Shown here piece after piece: positions 45,489-54,898 of a stretch of 64,000 nucleotides of DNA. The stretch is from positions 1-64,000 of the forward strand of contig CAWATW010000009.1 in NCBI GenBank assembly GCA_963785075.1, read 5' to 3'. The stretch is from JAOUGY01 sp963785075 (GTDB taxonomy: Bacteria > Actinomycetota > Acidimicrobiia > Spongiisociales > ZC4RG35). The stretch's first letter is position 1, and each line of letters begins with the position of its first letter. The notes beneath the pieces were generated by a model. That model was not told where the DNA came from. It saw only the letters and a program-made list of their open reading frames with translations, and made no database searches. The translations under genes were made by a program, and so were the position numbers.

Positions 45489-47831
45489 TCAGCCGAGCGC
45501 CCGGTGCAGGAAGGCTGCCATTTGGCCACGGGACACGACATCGGTCGGACAGAAACGATCATTGACGGGCGGGTTGCACCCTCGTGTCACACCTGCCGTG
45601 GCCAGCCTGTCGATGTCGGCTCGAAAGACCGAGCCATCGTCGTCGACGAACAAGTCACCGCCGCCGTCAGAGGAGTACCCGAAGGCCCTCACCAAGAACG
45701 CCGCCATCTGCCCCCTGGTCACCGGATCCTCCGGACAGAAGCGGTCGTCGACGGGCGGATTGCATCCTCTGGTGATACCCGATGCCGCCAGCCGCTCGAT
45801 GTCGGCTTCGAAGACCGATACATCATCGTCGACGAATGGATCATCGAGCTTGTCGGACAAGCCGAGCGCCCTGACCAAGAAGGCCGCCATCTGTCCTCTC
45901 GTCACCGTATCGTTCGGGCAGAAGCGGTCGTTGACGGGCGGGTTGCACCCCCTGGTGACTCCGGTTGCAGCCAGCCATTCGATGTCGGCTTCGAACACCG
46001 AGCCATCCTCGTCGATGAAGGTGATCGGTGGCTCGACCGGCGGCGGGTTCGGAGATGGGGGCTGGGCGGGCGGCTGTGTGGGCGACGCGGCCAGCACCGA
46101 CTCGGACCAGCTCGACCAGGCGCCCACACCAAAGGCGTTCTCCGCTCGCACCCGCACCCGATAGAGGTGGCCCGACTCCAGATCCTCGGCGACGTGAGAT
46201 CGCGCGGTTCCAACGACGATGACGAAGCTCGCGGCAGTCGACCGATCCTCCAGCTGCAACTGGTAGTTCGTGACGGAAGAGCCTCCGTTGCTGGTCGGTG
46301 CGAGCCATGAGACGCCAATCGATCCACCGCCGGCGCTCACCTGTGGCGTTCCCGGCGCACCGGGAACGGTGCCGGGGGTGAAGTCGGCGGACCACCCGGA
46401 CCACGGTCCGTCACCGATTGCGTTCGTGGCGCGTACGCGCGCCCGGTAGGTGGTGCCGTTGCTCAGGCCCGTCGCCACCGTCGACAGGGTCAGACCGACC
46501 TCGGAGACCGTGCTGCCCCCGCCGTCACGGTTCTCGACCTCCACGTCGTAGCCGAGGATCACGGAGCCCCCGTCGGCGGCGGCCGTCCACGTGAGGCTCG
46601 CCTGCTCGTTGCCCGACGATGCGGTCGGCGTGCCCGGTGCGCTCGGCTCGGATGCGGCGCCTGGGTCCGGATCGGAGGTCAGCGTGTACCCGGTCCCCGT
46701 TGCGGCTGTGATCGTGACGGTGACACCTTCGATCTCGATGCTCTCACCCGGCTGGAGTACGTGTCCGAGGCCGGCGGGGCTGGGCGGCTGCTGCGTGTGG
46801 CTGCGAAAGAGGCCAGGGCAGATCCCACCACCGAACGCCGGCTCATCGCAGTAATAGTCCACCTCGTAGACCTCCACCCCCTGCCAGGCGCTGGGCAAGG
46901 GGTCATGAGTACTGGTTGTCCGAGCGCCGAACACGTAGAACCTGCCCTGCGAGGAGGTCTCGATGGCGAACAGCTGGATGCCGGGCACGTCGAAGGGCTG
47001 CAACGTCAGCGACTGGAACGTGCCGTTTGCGAGCACCACGTCGGTCGACGTCACCCACCCCGATTGCAGACGGTTGTAGGAGAGCGTGGCGTACGGGTCG
47101 GGCTCGGTCGACCCTCCGGTCGTGGAGTTGCCGCTCATCAGATCGAGCGGGTTGTCGTATTCGTCGCCGCTCCCGGAGTTGGAGTGGGGCCATTGCAGGG
47201 CATGGCCCAGCTCGTGAACGGCCACGCTCGGGAAGGAGAGGAGTGCCCCCTCTCCGACGACGGCATAGCGCCCGTTGCCGGGGAACGTGGACGGGATCGA
47301 CGGGCAGTCTGCGTTGTTGTCGAGGCAGATGGAACCCGGCGACGCAAAGCCTCCACCCGTCACGCTGTCGACGATGAGGATCCCCTCCGGTGTGCCGACC
47401 ATCGGGTAGGTCCCGTCCCTGAACTCTGGAAGACACCCCGGGTCGGCGGGCTGACTGCCGCCGGCGCTGAACACCGGCTCGTATGAACCGCCCGACAGCG
47501 CATCGAAGTAGTCCACCGAGGCCGCCTCCAGCGCCGCAATCACCTCCGTCATGGTGCTCGACACCGATCCACAGAGCCACACCTCCCAGCGGTCCTGGTC
47601 CAGGGAATAGCGCTGCACGAAAGGCGTCTTCGGCACGAGACCGGTCGGATCCTCGTCGAACAGGTCCTGCACACTCCCGACGGGAGCGTCGCCGTCCACG
47701 ACGGTGGGCACAGCCCAGTCGTCGGGCTGGAGTACAGGCTCCGGCTCGGCGGCACCCGAGGCAGCGGGGGTGATGATCGACGCGCTCAGCACGACGACGC
47801 CAGCAATCAGCAGTTTCTTCGGTATCCGCAC
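45489..47831 (-). CDS. secreted zinc metallopeptidase-like protein with FN3 and SLH-like repeats
   Basis: 780 residues. The signal peptide is KKLLIAGVVVLSASIITPAASGA. The catalytic region has HELGHALQWPHS, an HExxHxxxxxH zinc motif, followed by a Met-turn-like DLMSG; this fits a metzincin-type protease. Two fibronectin type III domains follow (~residues 395-485 and 490-580), joined by a Pro-rich linker to three SLH-like repeats with the cysteine signature (GCNPPVNDRFCPND, GCNPPVDDRFCPED, GCNPPVNDRFCPTD) at the C-terminus. The repeats probably anchor it to the cell surface. Substrate unknown. Confidence 0.85.
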   Translation of the reverse strand: MRIPKKLLIAGVVVLSASIITPAASGAAEPEPVLQPDDWAVPTVVDGDAPVGSVQDLFDEDPTGLVPKTPFVQRYSLDQDRWEVWLCGSVSSTMTEVIAALEAASVDYFDALSGGSYEPVFSAGGSQPADPGCLPEFRDGTYPMVGTPEGILIVDSVTGGGFASPGSICLDNNADCPSIPSTFPGNGRYAVVGEGALLSFPSVAVHELGHALQWPHSNSGSGDEYDNPLDLMSGNSTTGGSTEPDPYATLSYNRLQSGWVTSTDVVLANGTFQSLTLQPFDVPGIQLFAIETSSQGRFYVFGARTTSTHDPLPSAWQGVEVYEVDYYCDEPAFGGGICPGLFRSHTQQPPSPAGLGHVLQPGESIEIEGVTVTITAATGTGYTLTSDPDPGAASEPSAPGTPTASSGNEQASLTWTAAADGGSVILGYDVEVENRDGGGSTVSEVGLTLSTVATGLSNGTTYRARVRATNAIGDGPWSGWSADFTPGTVPGAPGTPQVSAGGGSIGVSWLAPTSNGGSSVTNYQLQLEDRSTAASFVIVVGTARSHVAEDLESGHLYRVRVRAENAFGVGAWSSWSESVLAASPTQPPAQPPSPNPPPVEPPITFIDEDGSVFEADIEWLAATGVTRGCNPPVNDRFCPNDTVTRGQMAAFLVRALGLSDKLDDPFVDDDVSVFEADIERLAASGITRGCNPPVDDRFCPEDPVTRGQMAAFLVRAFGYSSDGGGDLFVDDDGSVFRADIDRLATAGVTRGCNPPVNDRFCPTDVVSRGQMAAFLHRALG

Positions 47832-47941
47832 CGCACTCCTTCACACGCCCGACGTGACTGTATGCGATCGGCGAGGAACGCGCGCAGATCGCGGCGCCGC
47901 CTCTCAGGTTGTTCCGGGTCGCGCCCGGTTCCACCCGAACG

Positions 47942-48787
47942 TCAGGATCGGGCTTGCAGACGATCGATCGCCGAACGGTCTCCGAGTCGCGCGGCGAGCT
48001 CCTCGAGTCGATCCCACCGAGGGCCCCGCCACTCGAGATCATCGGCCGACGCCCTGATCGGAAGGTCGGTGCGCAAAACGGCCAGGTCGCGGCACAACAG
48101 GACCTCATCCCAGCGATCGAACAGCGTTGCTGCGAGGCGACCTCGACCCCGGATCTCGAGATCCCAGGACGCTTCGTCGCGGGGAACGGCGTCGATCGTG
48201 CCATAGCGCCGGAGCAGGGCGGCGGCCGACTTCGCTCCCCAACCGGGAACACCGGGAAGGCCATCCGAGTGGTCACCCACGAGTGCGAACAAGTCCGGGA
48301 CCTGACTGGGTGCGACCCCATACCGGCCGCGAACCGCCACCTCGTCGGTCAGGACCCTGCGAGTCCGATCGAGCACCACCACCCGCTCACCGCGGACGCA
48401 TTGGTTGAAGTCGTTGTCGTTCGAACAGATCACCACCTGATCGACCGTCTCGTCGGCGTGGTACCGCGCTGCGGCCGTTGCCAGCATCTCATCGGCCTGA
48501 TAGCGACCCGTCGGCCAGAGGGTGACGCCAAGAGACCGGACTGCCTCGGCTGCAAGGGGCGCTTGATGGGCGATCAGCGACTCCGGTTCACGTCCGGCCT
48601 TTCCGGGCGGCGCCACGACCGAATCGAAGGCGACGGCGACATGGGTGGCATCGGCGAGGAGCGCAACGATGGTTGCGAGGAATCCCCTGGCGGCACCGAC
48701 CTCGGTGCCGTCCGGCCCGCTCGCCCGAGGGGCACCGTGAAAACAGCGGAACATCTCGAAGGTGCCGTCGACCAGATGGACGATCAC
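47942..48787 (-). CDS. stand-alone 5'-3' exonuclease (PolA N-terminal/FEN-like)
   Basis: 281 residues from a GTG at 48787 (VIVHLVDGTFEMFR); upstream codons to 48850 are not family-like. The acidic metal-binding residues of the PolA-type 5' nuclease are visible: HLVDGTFEMFR, VAFDSV, the YQADEMLATAA helix, CSNDNDFNQCV, and GDHSDGLPGVPGWGAKSAAALL (helix-3-turn-helix). It removes flaps or RNA primers. It is not fused to a polymerase; the family-A polymerase in this window also lacks this domain. Confidence 0.88.
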   Translation of the reverse strand: MIVHLVDGTFEMFRCFHGAPRASGPDGTEVGAARGFLATIVALLADATHVAVAFDSVVAPPGKAGREPESLIAHQAPLAAEAVRSLGVTLWPTGRYQADEMLATAAARYHADETVDQVVICSNDNDFNQCVRGERVVVLDRTRRVLTDEVAVRGRYGVAPSQVPDLFALVGDHSDGLPGVPGWGAKSAAALLRRYGTIDAVPRDEASWDLEIRGRGRLAATLFDRWDEVLLCRDLAVLRTDLPIRASADDLEWRGPRWDRLEELAARLGDRSAIDRLQARS

Positions 48788-48882
48788 GGGTCGGAGCGTA
48801 GCCACCGCTCGAATCGCTCCGCGGCACGACTGCCACACGACTGCGGGCACCGGGCAGCCGCCAAAGCCGCTAGAAACGGTAC

Positions 48883-49731
48883 GTGCTCCTTGCCTTCATC
48901 GCATTGTGCAGGCCACACTTCCTGCTGGGCGGGATCATGTTGTACGGCCTGGGTGCATTCGCCGCCGGAGTCGAAGACCCACGCGCATACCTGGTGGGCC
49001 AACTGGCCGTGACGGCGACGCAGTTGACGGCTCACCTCGTGAACGAGTACGCCGACCTCGAGGCCGATCGCCTCGTGTCCAACCGGACGCTGTTCTCCGG
49101 CGGCAGCGGTGTCCTGGCCACTGGAGCCATCGAGCCGGTCACGGCGCTCAGAGCGGCGTGGCTGTCCACGACGGTCGCCGTGGTCGCCGCCTGCGTTCTC
49201 GCCGTCGAGCACCCGGTCGCGACCTTCGTCGTGGCGGGCGCCCTGATCATCTCGTGGGCCTATTCCATGCCACCTGCGCGTCTCACGTCGACCGGCTGGG
49301 GGGAACTGGCAACCTCCATCGTCGTCGCCTTGGCGGTCCCCATCACGGGTGCCACCATCCAGGGGCGGATTCCCCCTGTCCTGGTGTGGGCGATGGCCGG
49401 CCTGCTGCCGATCCACATGGCGATGATGCTGGCGTTCGAGATCCCCGACATCGAATCGGATCGTCGGGCAGGCAAAGACGTCTTGGCCGTTCGGTTCGGT
49501 CCGACCCGGACGCGCCAGCTCATCGGTGCACTGCTGCTGGCCGGTTCCGGTGCCGTCATGCTCGGCGCGGCCGTGACGGGAAGGCGTCTGTTGTGGATGC
49601 TGATGGCCACGCCAGCGAGTGCGGTGGTGGTGATCGCGGCCAAGGGTGATCGCCACCACCTGCTCACCACCGCCGCCGCATGCTGTCTCATCCTGGCGAC
49701 GCTCGGCGCCATCGCCGCCGTCACAGCGTGA
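48883..49731 (+). CDS. UbiA/MenA-family prenyltransferase
   Basis: 282 residues from a GTG start, with about nine hydrophobic segments. The first Asp-rich motif is NEYADLEADR, preceded by HLV; the second, DIESDRRAGK, lies in the second half. These bind the magnesium-diphosphate of the prenyl donor. This pattern fits membrane prenyltransferases of quinone or related lipid synthesis such as 1,4-dihydroxy-2-naphthoate prenyltransferase. No other menaquinone gene is near, so the acceptor is unresolved. Confidence 0.85.
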   Translation: MLLAFIALCRPHFLLGGIMLYGLGAFAAGVEDPRAYLVGQLAVTATQLTAHLVNEYADLEADRLVSNRTLFSGGSGVLATGAIEPVTALRAAWLSTTVAVVAACVLAVEHPVATFVVAGALIISWAYSMPPARLTSTGWGELATSIVVALAVPITGATIQGRIPPVLVWAMAGLLPIHMAMMLAFEIPDIESDRRAGKDVLAVRFGPTRTRQLIGALLLAGSGAVMLGAAVTGRRLLWMLMATPASAVVVIAAKGDRHHLLTTAAACCLILATLGAIAAVTA

Positions 49732-49964
49732 CTGTCTCGCCGCGAACCTCGTAGGCACCCGAATCGTCCGCGACGGCGTGAGGAAACGGAACGACCGCAC
49801 CGCCACGGATCGACGGGGATCGCCTCCGTAGCGGAGACCGGCGATCGTCGGCAGCTGACGCTTCACCCGATCCTCATGGCCCGGCGCCGAGGAATGCGGT
49901 AGGGTCCGATGCGGGTCTCGGCTGGTTCCGGCCGAGATCGGGGGAAACACTCGGGGGAGTGAAC

Positions 49965-51170
49965 ATGGAACGGGGGAAACTCGAGCCCGCGCAGGCGGGT
50001 GGTGTGATCGTCGACCTGTCGCCGCCGCCCACGCGGCCGGCGGTCGTGAAAACGGGCATCAGAACCATGCCCGAGTTGCCCGTGCCCTCCAGGTTGATGC
50101 TCGACCCCGCCGGACGCGACGGCGCAGCCACCAGCATGCTTCGCCGGTTCGGTCGCCGTCAGGAACGGCGGGTTCCGATGGAGGCTGCGGACCGAAGATC
50201 GATCATCGTTGCGCTGTACCCGGAAGGCCAGGCTTCGCGAGGCTTCTTGCGCCGCTTCGCCACCCTCATGGTGATATCGGTCGTCATCGCCGTGTTCGGA
50301 CTGGTCGCGAACTCGACGGCCGTGGTGATCGGAGCGATGCTGGTCGCGCCTCTGCTCACTCCCGTGCTCGGGCTGTCTGCGGCCGTGGTCATGGGCTGGC
50401 CGAAGAGAGTCCTCCGCCACTGTGCGCTGATCGCAGTGGCGTCCGCCGGCGCGGTCGGTCTGGCAACGACCATCGGCTTCGCCCTTCCATTCGACCTCGA
50501 CCCGATCCCCACCGAACTGCTCGCACGGACTCACCCGAACCTGTTGGACTTCGGCGTCGCCACCGGCGCCGGAGCTGCCGGAGCCTTCGCCATCGTACGG
50601 CGCCAGGCTGCCGATGCGATGGCCGGCGCCGCAGTCGCAGTGGCGCTGGTCCCACCGCTGAGTGCGGTCGGCGTTCTGCTCCGGGTCGGAGAAATCGAGT
50701 TGGCGACCGGGGCGGCCCTCTTGTTCCTCCTCAACGTCGCCGGCGTCGTGGTGGCAGGTTCGATCGTCTTCGTGGCTACGGGGTTCGTCCCCGGAGTCCA
50801 ACTCGTATTCGGCGCACGACGCACTCTCGGGAGACTGAGGTGGATGGCGCTTGCGACGGTGGCGCTGGTCCTCCTCATCCAAGGAGGCGAATCGGGTGTG
50901 ATCCAGACGACGCCCGCGTTCGACGACGTCGAGCAGCTCGTCGAGGACTGGACCAGTCGGGCTTCACCGAACGCCGAGGTTTTGGACGTGGCGATGGATG
51001 TAGACGAGGGGGCCGCCTCCGTCACGGCCGTCCTGGCGTCTCCCGGAGACCCACCTCCCATCGAAACACTCGCTGCAGAGCTGGCCGAAGCCCTCGGCAG
51101 ACCGGTCGACGTCGAGCTCCAAGTGGTCGTCGCACGGTCGGCCCGGGCGTCGGTCGAAGACACCGACTGA
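49965..51170 (+). CDS. DUF389 family membrane protein
   Basis: 401 residues from the ATG at 49965, preceded by GGGGGAG at 49953-49959; a GTG six bases earlier is also possible. The signature of DUF389 is seen in order: NSTAVVIGAMLVAPLLTPVL, LARTHPNLLDFGVATGAGAAGAFAIVRR, AVALVPPLSAVGVLL and FLLNVAGVVVAGSIVFV. The N-terminal ~80 residues are polar and cytoplasmic; five or six helices follow, with a polar C-terminal domain. Function is unknown. A hairpin (49917-49936) lies in its 233-bp leader. Confidence 0.85.
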   Translation: MERGKLEPAQAGGVIVDLSPPPTRPAVVKTGIRTMPELPVPSRLMLDPAGRDGAATSMLRRFGRRQERRVPMEAADRRSIIVALYPEGQASRGFLRRFATLMVISVVIAVFGLVANSTAVVIGAMLVAPLLTPVLGLSAAVVMGWPKRVLRHCALIAVASAGAVGLATTIGFALPFDLDPIPTELLARTHPNLLDFGVATGAGAAGAFAIVRRQAADAMAGAAVAVALVPPLSAVGVLLRVGEIELATGAALLFLLNVAGVVVAGSIVFVATGFVPGVQLVFGARRTLGRLRWMALATVALVLLIQGGESGVIQTTPAFDDVEQLVEDWTSRASPNAEVLDVAMDVDEGAASVTAVLASPGDPPPIETLAAELAEALGRPVDVELQVVVARSARASVEDTD

Positions 51171-51262
51171 GCGGCTCGTCCCCCGGTGAGCCGCCTGGAA
51201 CCGGTCGATGCCGCCGTGCGTCAGAAGGGAGAAATCAACGCTCGCAGAGAGAGGTTCGCATC

Positions 51263-51466
51263 ATGAGCAAGACTCATGTCAGATGGATCGGCGTGTTGGC
51301 GATCGTATTGGCGGCATCGCCGTTCGCGTATGCGGCGCTCGCCGACGAAGCTCCCGCCCAACAGCCGGTCCACACCGCCGATCAGCCGATCCCGGTCGAA
51401 CCCGACGGTGGCATCGGGGACACACCCACGCCCGTCGAACCAGACGGAGGCATCGTTTCCAGCTGA
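51263..51466 (+). CDS. small secreted peptide with repeated PVEPDGGI motif
   Basis: 67 residues from the ATG at 51263, with GAGAGAGG upstream. The signal peptide or anchor is VLAIVLAASPFAYAALA. The mature part is only ~40 residues and contains PVEPDGGIGDTPTPVEPDGGI, i.e. the eight-residue PVEPDGGI twice. It sits 92 bases after the DUF389 gene and has its own terminator. No family was recognised; it could be a small exported or membrane-tethered factor. Confidence 0.6.
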   Translation: MSKTHVRWIGVLAIVLAASPFAYAALADEAPAQQPVHTADQPIPVEPDGGIGDTPTPVEPDGGIVSS

Positions 51467-51499
51467 TTCAACGGACGGGTTGGGCGATCGAGGATCAGA

Positions 51500-51532
51500 C
51501 GACGTGGGGGCGGAGGTTCCGCCCCCACGTCG
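51500..51532. terminator. bidirectional terminator between convergent genes
   Basis: A perfect 15-bp stem (51500-51514 with 51518-51532, arm CGACGTGGGGGCGGA) and a 3-base loop lie between the small secreted gene ending at 51466 and the minus-strand kinase ending at 51542. Confidence 0.85.
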
Positions 51533-51541
51533 ATGCTCGGA

Positions 51542-52687
51542 TCATTGCCGCGAGTCCGGAGCTCCCTGAGAATCACCCGACAAGACAGAGACATCGAGCG
51601 CGCCTTCGAGTGAGATCTTGCGGGCTCCGGTCGTCGACACCGGAAGCCGAAGACGGAACACCGAGCGATCGACTTCACGCTCGTACTCCACCGTGCCGTT
51701 CATCAGGCCGGCGAGATGCGAAGCGATCGGCAGGCCGAGGCCGATCGAGCCCGGGTGCCGCAGCGACTCGTGAAGACGCTCATAGGGGCGGAACACACGC
51801 TCGACGTCTTCCGGGGGGACGCCGTCGCCATCGTCTGTGACGTCGAGCACGCCGTGCTCACCAGTGGTCCACACCCGAACCATGACGTTGGGCCCGCCAT
51901 AGCGGAGGGCGTTCGTCAACAGGTTTCGTGCGATCTGCGACACACGCATCGGATCACCTGTCACGGCAACGGAAGGTTCATGTGGCGAGAGCCTCACACG
52001 GTCGGCGTCGCCGTACGTGCGAACACACCTTCGAGCGACTTGGACGAGATCCACGGACTGGACGTTGACGTGAATCCCTCCGATGTCCGTCCTCGCGGCC
52101 ACGAGGAGGTCGTCGATGATTGCCTGCAATTGATCCGCCTGCTCTGTGATGAGTGCCAGGATCTCGGCGCGCTCGGACTCCAGGAGTTCGCGCTCCGACA
52201 GGAGCTTGGTGAAACCGACGAGGGGCGTCAGCGGCGTCCGCAACTCGTGTGAGACAACGGCGAGGAACTGGTCCTTGGCGCGGCTCAGCTCCTTCATCCG
52301 TTCCTTGTCGGCCCAACGCTCGACCGCATATCGGAGGGTCCGGTCGAGCCGGTCGGCGTCCACGTTGTCTTTCACGAGGTAGTCCTGGGCACCCCTCCGA
52401 ACAGCCTCGACCGCTACGTCGCTGTCGTCGTCTCCGCTCAGTACGACGATCGGTCCCGGGTAGCTCTCCTGGAGGTCACGAAGACTGTCGAGCCCGATGG
52501 CGTCCGGCAGCGTCAGATCGAGCAGCAGGCATTGCGGCTGGATCTCCTTCACGGCCCGCAATGCGGAAGCCAGATCCGGTACGACCAGCGTGACCTCGAA
52601 GGCCGAACCCCGAGCCACCATGAGTGTCGTCAGGTGGGCTTGATCCGGATCGTCTTCGACCAGAAGAACCGAGGCCCGTTCCCCCAT
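51542..52687 (-). CDS. hybrid receiver/histidine kinase
   Basis: 381 residues from the ATG at 52687, which shares one base with the upstream response-regulator stop (TGATG). Residues 1-~125 are a receiver domain (LLVEDDPDQAHL, LLLDLTLPDAIG with the phospho-Asp, VVLSGDDD, QDYLVKD). Then a HisKA dimerisation domain has AVVSHELRTPLTPLVGF, with the phospho-accepting His, and an ATPase domain has NLLTNALRYGG, DVTDDGDGVPPED and GSIGLGLPIASHLAGLMNG. No membrane helix is seen, so it is cytosolic. It is the last member of a three-gene phosphorelay transcript. Confidence 0.9.
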   Translation of the reverse strand: MGERASVLLVEDDPDQAHLTTLMVARGSAFEVTLVVPDLASALRAVKEIQPQCLLLDLTLPDAIGLDSLRDLQESYPGPIVVLSGDDDSDVAVEAVRRGAQDYLVKDNVDADRLDRTLRYAVERWADKERMKELSRAKDQFLAVVSHELRTPLTPLVGFTKLLSERELLESERAEILALITEQADQLQAIIDDLLVAARTDIGGIHVNVQSVDLVQVARRCVRTYGDADRVRLSPHEPSVAVTGDPMRVSQIARNLLTNALRYGGPNVMVRVWTTGEHGVLDVTDDGDGVPPEDVERVFRPYERLHESLRHPGSIGLGLPIASHLAGLMNGTVEYEREVDRSVFRLRLPVSTTGARKISLEGALDVSVLSGDSQGAPDSRQ

Positions 52688-53121
52688 CACGTCAGCACAC
52701 GGAGATGAGGGTCGAGCCAGAAATCGAGGGCGTGAGCCACCGAGGAGATCAATTCGGGGAACGTGTCGGGCTTGACCAGATAGGCGTTGCACCCGGACTC
52801 GTAGCTCGCAGCGACGTCGGTGTCGGCGCTCGAGTTCGTGAATACGACCACAGGCACCGTGTACAGATCCGGATCGCCTCGGAGGGTTTGGATGAACTCG
52901 ATCCCTGTCATCCGCGGCATCGTGATGTCGCTGAACACGACCACCAGCACTTCCCGAGCCGACTGCTCCAGGTGGTGGAGGTGATCGAGGGCTTGTTCGC
53001 CGTCGGAGGCCCGGATCACACGGACCGAATGCCCACTCCGCCGAACGGCGATGTCGAACAAGTCGGCATCGTTGGGATCGTCTTCGACGACCATCACCAG
53101 TGGCACGTCACGCGTTGCCAC
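52687..53121 (-). CDS. single-domain response regulator (Rcp1/CheY-like)
   Basis: 144 residues from a GTG start. The protein is only a receiver domain: VMVVEDDPNDADLFDIAVRRSG, the phospho-Asp in VVVFSDITMPRMTGIEF, VVVFTNSSADTD (Thr) and YLVKPDTFPEL (Lys). The EDDPNDADLF opening is typical of Rcp1-type regulators that pair with PAS/phytochrome-like kinases. It overlaps the upstream kinase by 14 bases and the next kinase by one, so all three act in one relay. Confidence 0.9.
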   Translation of the reverse strand: MATRDVPLVMVVEDDPNDADLFDIAVRRSGHSVRVIRASDGEQALDHLHHLEQSAREVLVVVFSDITMPRMTGIEFIQTLRGDPDLYTVPVVVFTNSSADTDVAASYESGCNAYLVKPDTFPELISSVAHALDFWLDPHLRVLT

Positions 53122-54781
53122 GGTCGAGCTCCATGGTCACGGTCGTTCCGGCGCCGGGCGTCGACCGAGCGGATATCTTGCCGCCGAGACGCTCGACGAT
53201 GCTGGCACATATCGCCAGCCCGAGACCGCTGCCGGCCTCCTCGATCGACGAAAGACGACGAAACGGCTCGAAGACGGCGTCTTGGAAGCGTGGATGGAAC
53301 CCACGGCCGTTGTCGCTGATCTCGATGCGAGCCACATTCCCGTCGACCGATCCGGTGATCGAGATCCGGGGTGGATCGTCGCCACGATATCGGATCGAGT
53401 TCGACAGGACGTTGTTGAAGACCTCTGTCAGCCCGTCCTGATCACCCAGCACGTCGGGCAGCTCATCGATGTCGACGACCGCGTCGTGAGCCTCTATGTC
53501 CGCATGCAGGTCTGCCACCGCTGCAGCCACAGACAGATTGGGGTCGATTCGCACGACATCGAACTCACGACGACCGACGGTCGAGTATCTGAGCAGAGCT
53601 CCGAGCAACCGCTGCATCCGTTCCGCCGACGCCGAGATCCGGCTGAACAGCTCGATCGTCGTGCGATCGATGCCTTCGACTGCGTTCAGCTCCTCCTCGA
53701 GGAGAGTGATGTAGCTACGGATGGTTCGCAGCGGGGCCCGGAGATCATGCGACGCGGCGTGCGCAAACTGGTCCAAGACCTCGTTCCGGACTCTCAGGTG
53801 CTCGTTGCGCTGGGCCAGTTCGGCGGTTCGTGCCGTCACGCGGTTCTCGAGATCCTGGTTGAGCTCGCGCAGCGCACTCTCGGCCAGCAGGCGATCGTGA
53901 ATGTCCTGCACCACGCCAACCGAATGGATCGATCCATCTTCCATGAGGAGCGGGTTGATCGTCACGACCGCCCATCGGTACTCGCCGTCGTTTCTCCGTA
54001 GGCGATACTGGCCCGACCACGGCTCGCCGGTGCGCAGCACGCCACGGACCGCGCCTGCGATCCGTTCGCGGTCGTCACCATGGATGAACCGCACGGCGGC
54101 TTCTCCGAGCCACAGCGGGTTCTCGTCACTCGTCAGACCCAAGAAGTCCCGCATGCCTTTGTTCCGCCACGTCGATCCATCGGGCCCAACGCTCCACATC
54201 ATCGCCGGCGTGGCCTCCGCGATTTCCCTGAAGCTCGTTTCGGACGACTCGTGCAGGTGTTCGGCCCCTTGCTCCTGAGGGTCCGCGTCGCGGTCTAGGC
54301 GCCGGATGTTGCCCGACGAATCACTCGGTGCGGAAGCGAATCGATCGCCGACCGGGGATGAGGATCGATGCTCGGCGGCAGCCGTCTCGTGTTTGGCCTC
54401 TGGTTCCGCGAACACGTCGCCGAGCACCATCAACGATCTGTGGCCGGGAACGACATATACGTGTCCGGCGACAAGCCTGGAGCCCGCAGTTGCCCACGCC
54501 GCAGTCATGCCGGCAGGCACCTCGAGGCTCTCGAGCGCGATCTCGAGACTGTCGAGATCTTCCTCGTGGATGACGTAGGCGCAGTCGGGTCGGGCGTTCG
54601 ACAGGAAGCCCCTGGCCACCCCGGCATCGCCGCGAGACGCGCCCAGCCGGATGATGAGAACGGGCTCGTCTAACGACGTGTCGCTGGTGGTGCGCGGGTT
54701 CACTTCCCTGGAGCCCCCTCCTGTGATCGCAGTCTCGTGCAGCGTTTCCGACTGGCCAATGATCGTACCGCCAGCCCGCAT
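53108..54781 (-). CDS. PAS histidine kinase with N-terminal CheB-like domain
   Basis: 557 residues from the ATG at 54781; a TTG at 54793 is the longest alternative. Residues ~35-130 look like a diverged CheB methylesterase domain (IIRLGASRGDAG, FLSNARPDCAYVIHEEDLD, LVAGHVYVVPGHRSLMV). A PAS domain follows (SFREIAEATPAMMWSVGPDG, YRLRRNDGEYRWAVVTINPLL), then a HisKA domain with phospho-His in FAHAASHDLRAPLRTIRSY, and an ATPase domain with NVLSNSIRY, ISDNGRGFHP and GSGLGLAICASIVERLGG. There is no membrane helix. It is the first gene of the relay with the two downstream genes. Confidence 0.87.
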   Translation of the reverse strand: MRAGGTIIGQSETLHETAITGGGSREVNPRTTSDTSLDEPVLIIRLGASRGDAGVARGFLSNARPDCAYVIHEEDLDSLEIALESLEVPAGMTAAWATAGSRLVAGHVYVVPGHRSLMVLGDVFAEPEAKHETAAAEHRSSSPVGDRFASAPSDSSGNIRRLDRDADPQEQGAEHLHESSETSFREIAEATPAMMWSVGPDGSTWRNKGMRDFLGLTSDENPLWLGEAAVRFIHGDDRERIAGAVRGVLRTGEPWSGQYRLRRNDGEYRWAVVTINPLLMEDGSIHSVGVVQDIHDRLLAESALRELNQDLENRVTARTAELAQRNEHLRVRNEVLDQFAHAASHDLRAPLRTIRSYITLLEEELNAVEGIDRTTIELFSRISASAERMQRLLGALLRYSTVGRREFDVVRIDPNLSVAAAVADLHADIEAHDAVVDIDELPDVLGDQDGLTEVFNNVLSNSIRYRGDDPPRISITGSVDGNVARIEISDNGRGFHPRFQDAVFEPFRRLSSIEEAGSGLGLAICASIVERLGGKISARSTPGAGTTVTMELDRGNA

Positions 54782-54898
54782 CTTGTCCAGCAAGGGGCCG
54801 GCCTCGTCGACGATCGGAGCGGCTCACAACGCCCCGCGCAATGCCCATATCGCGCGTACGATCGAGGAGGAAGGACCAACGACCGTGGAGATGAAACC

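Noticed and set aside
51560..54780. Chemotaxis operon because of CheB- and CheY-like parts
   Set aside because: No receptor, CheA, CheW or CheR is present; the genes form a PAS-kinase phosphorelay instead.
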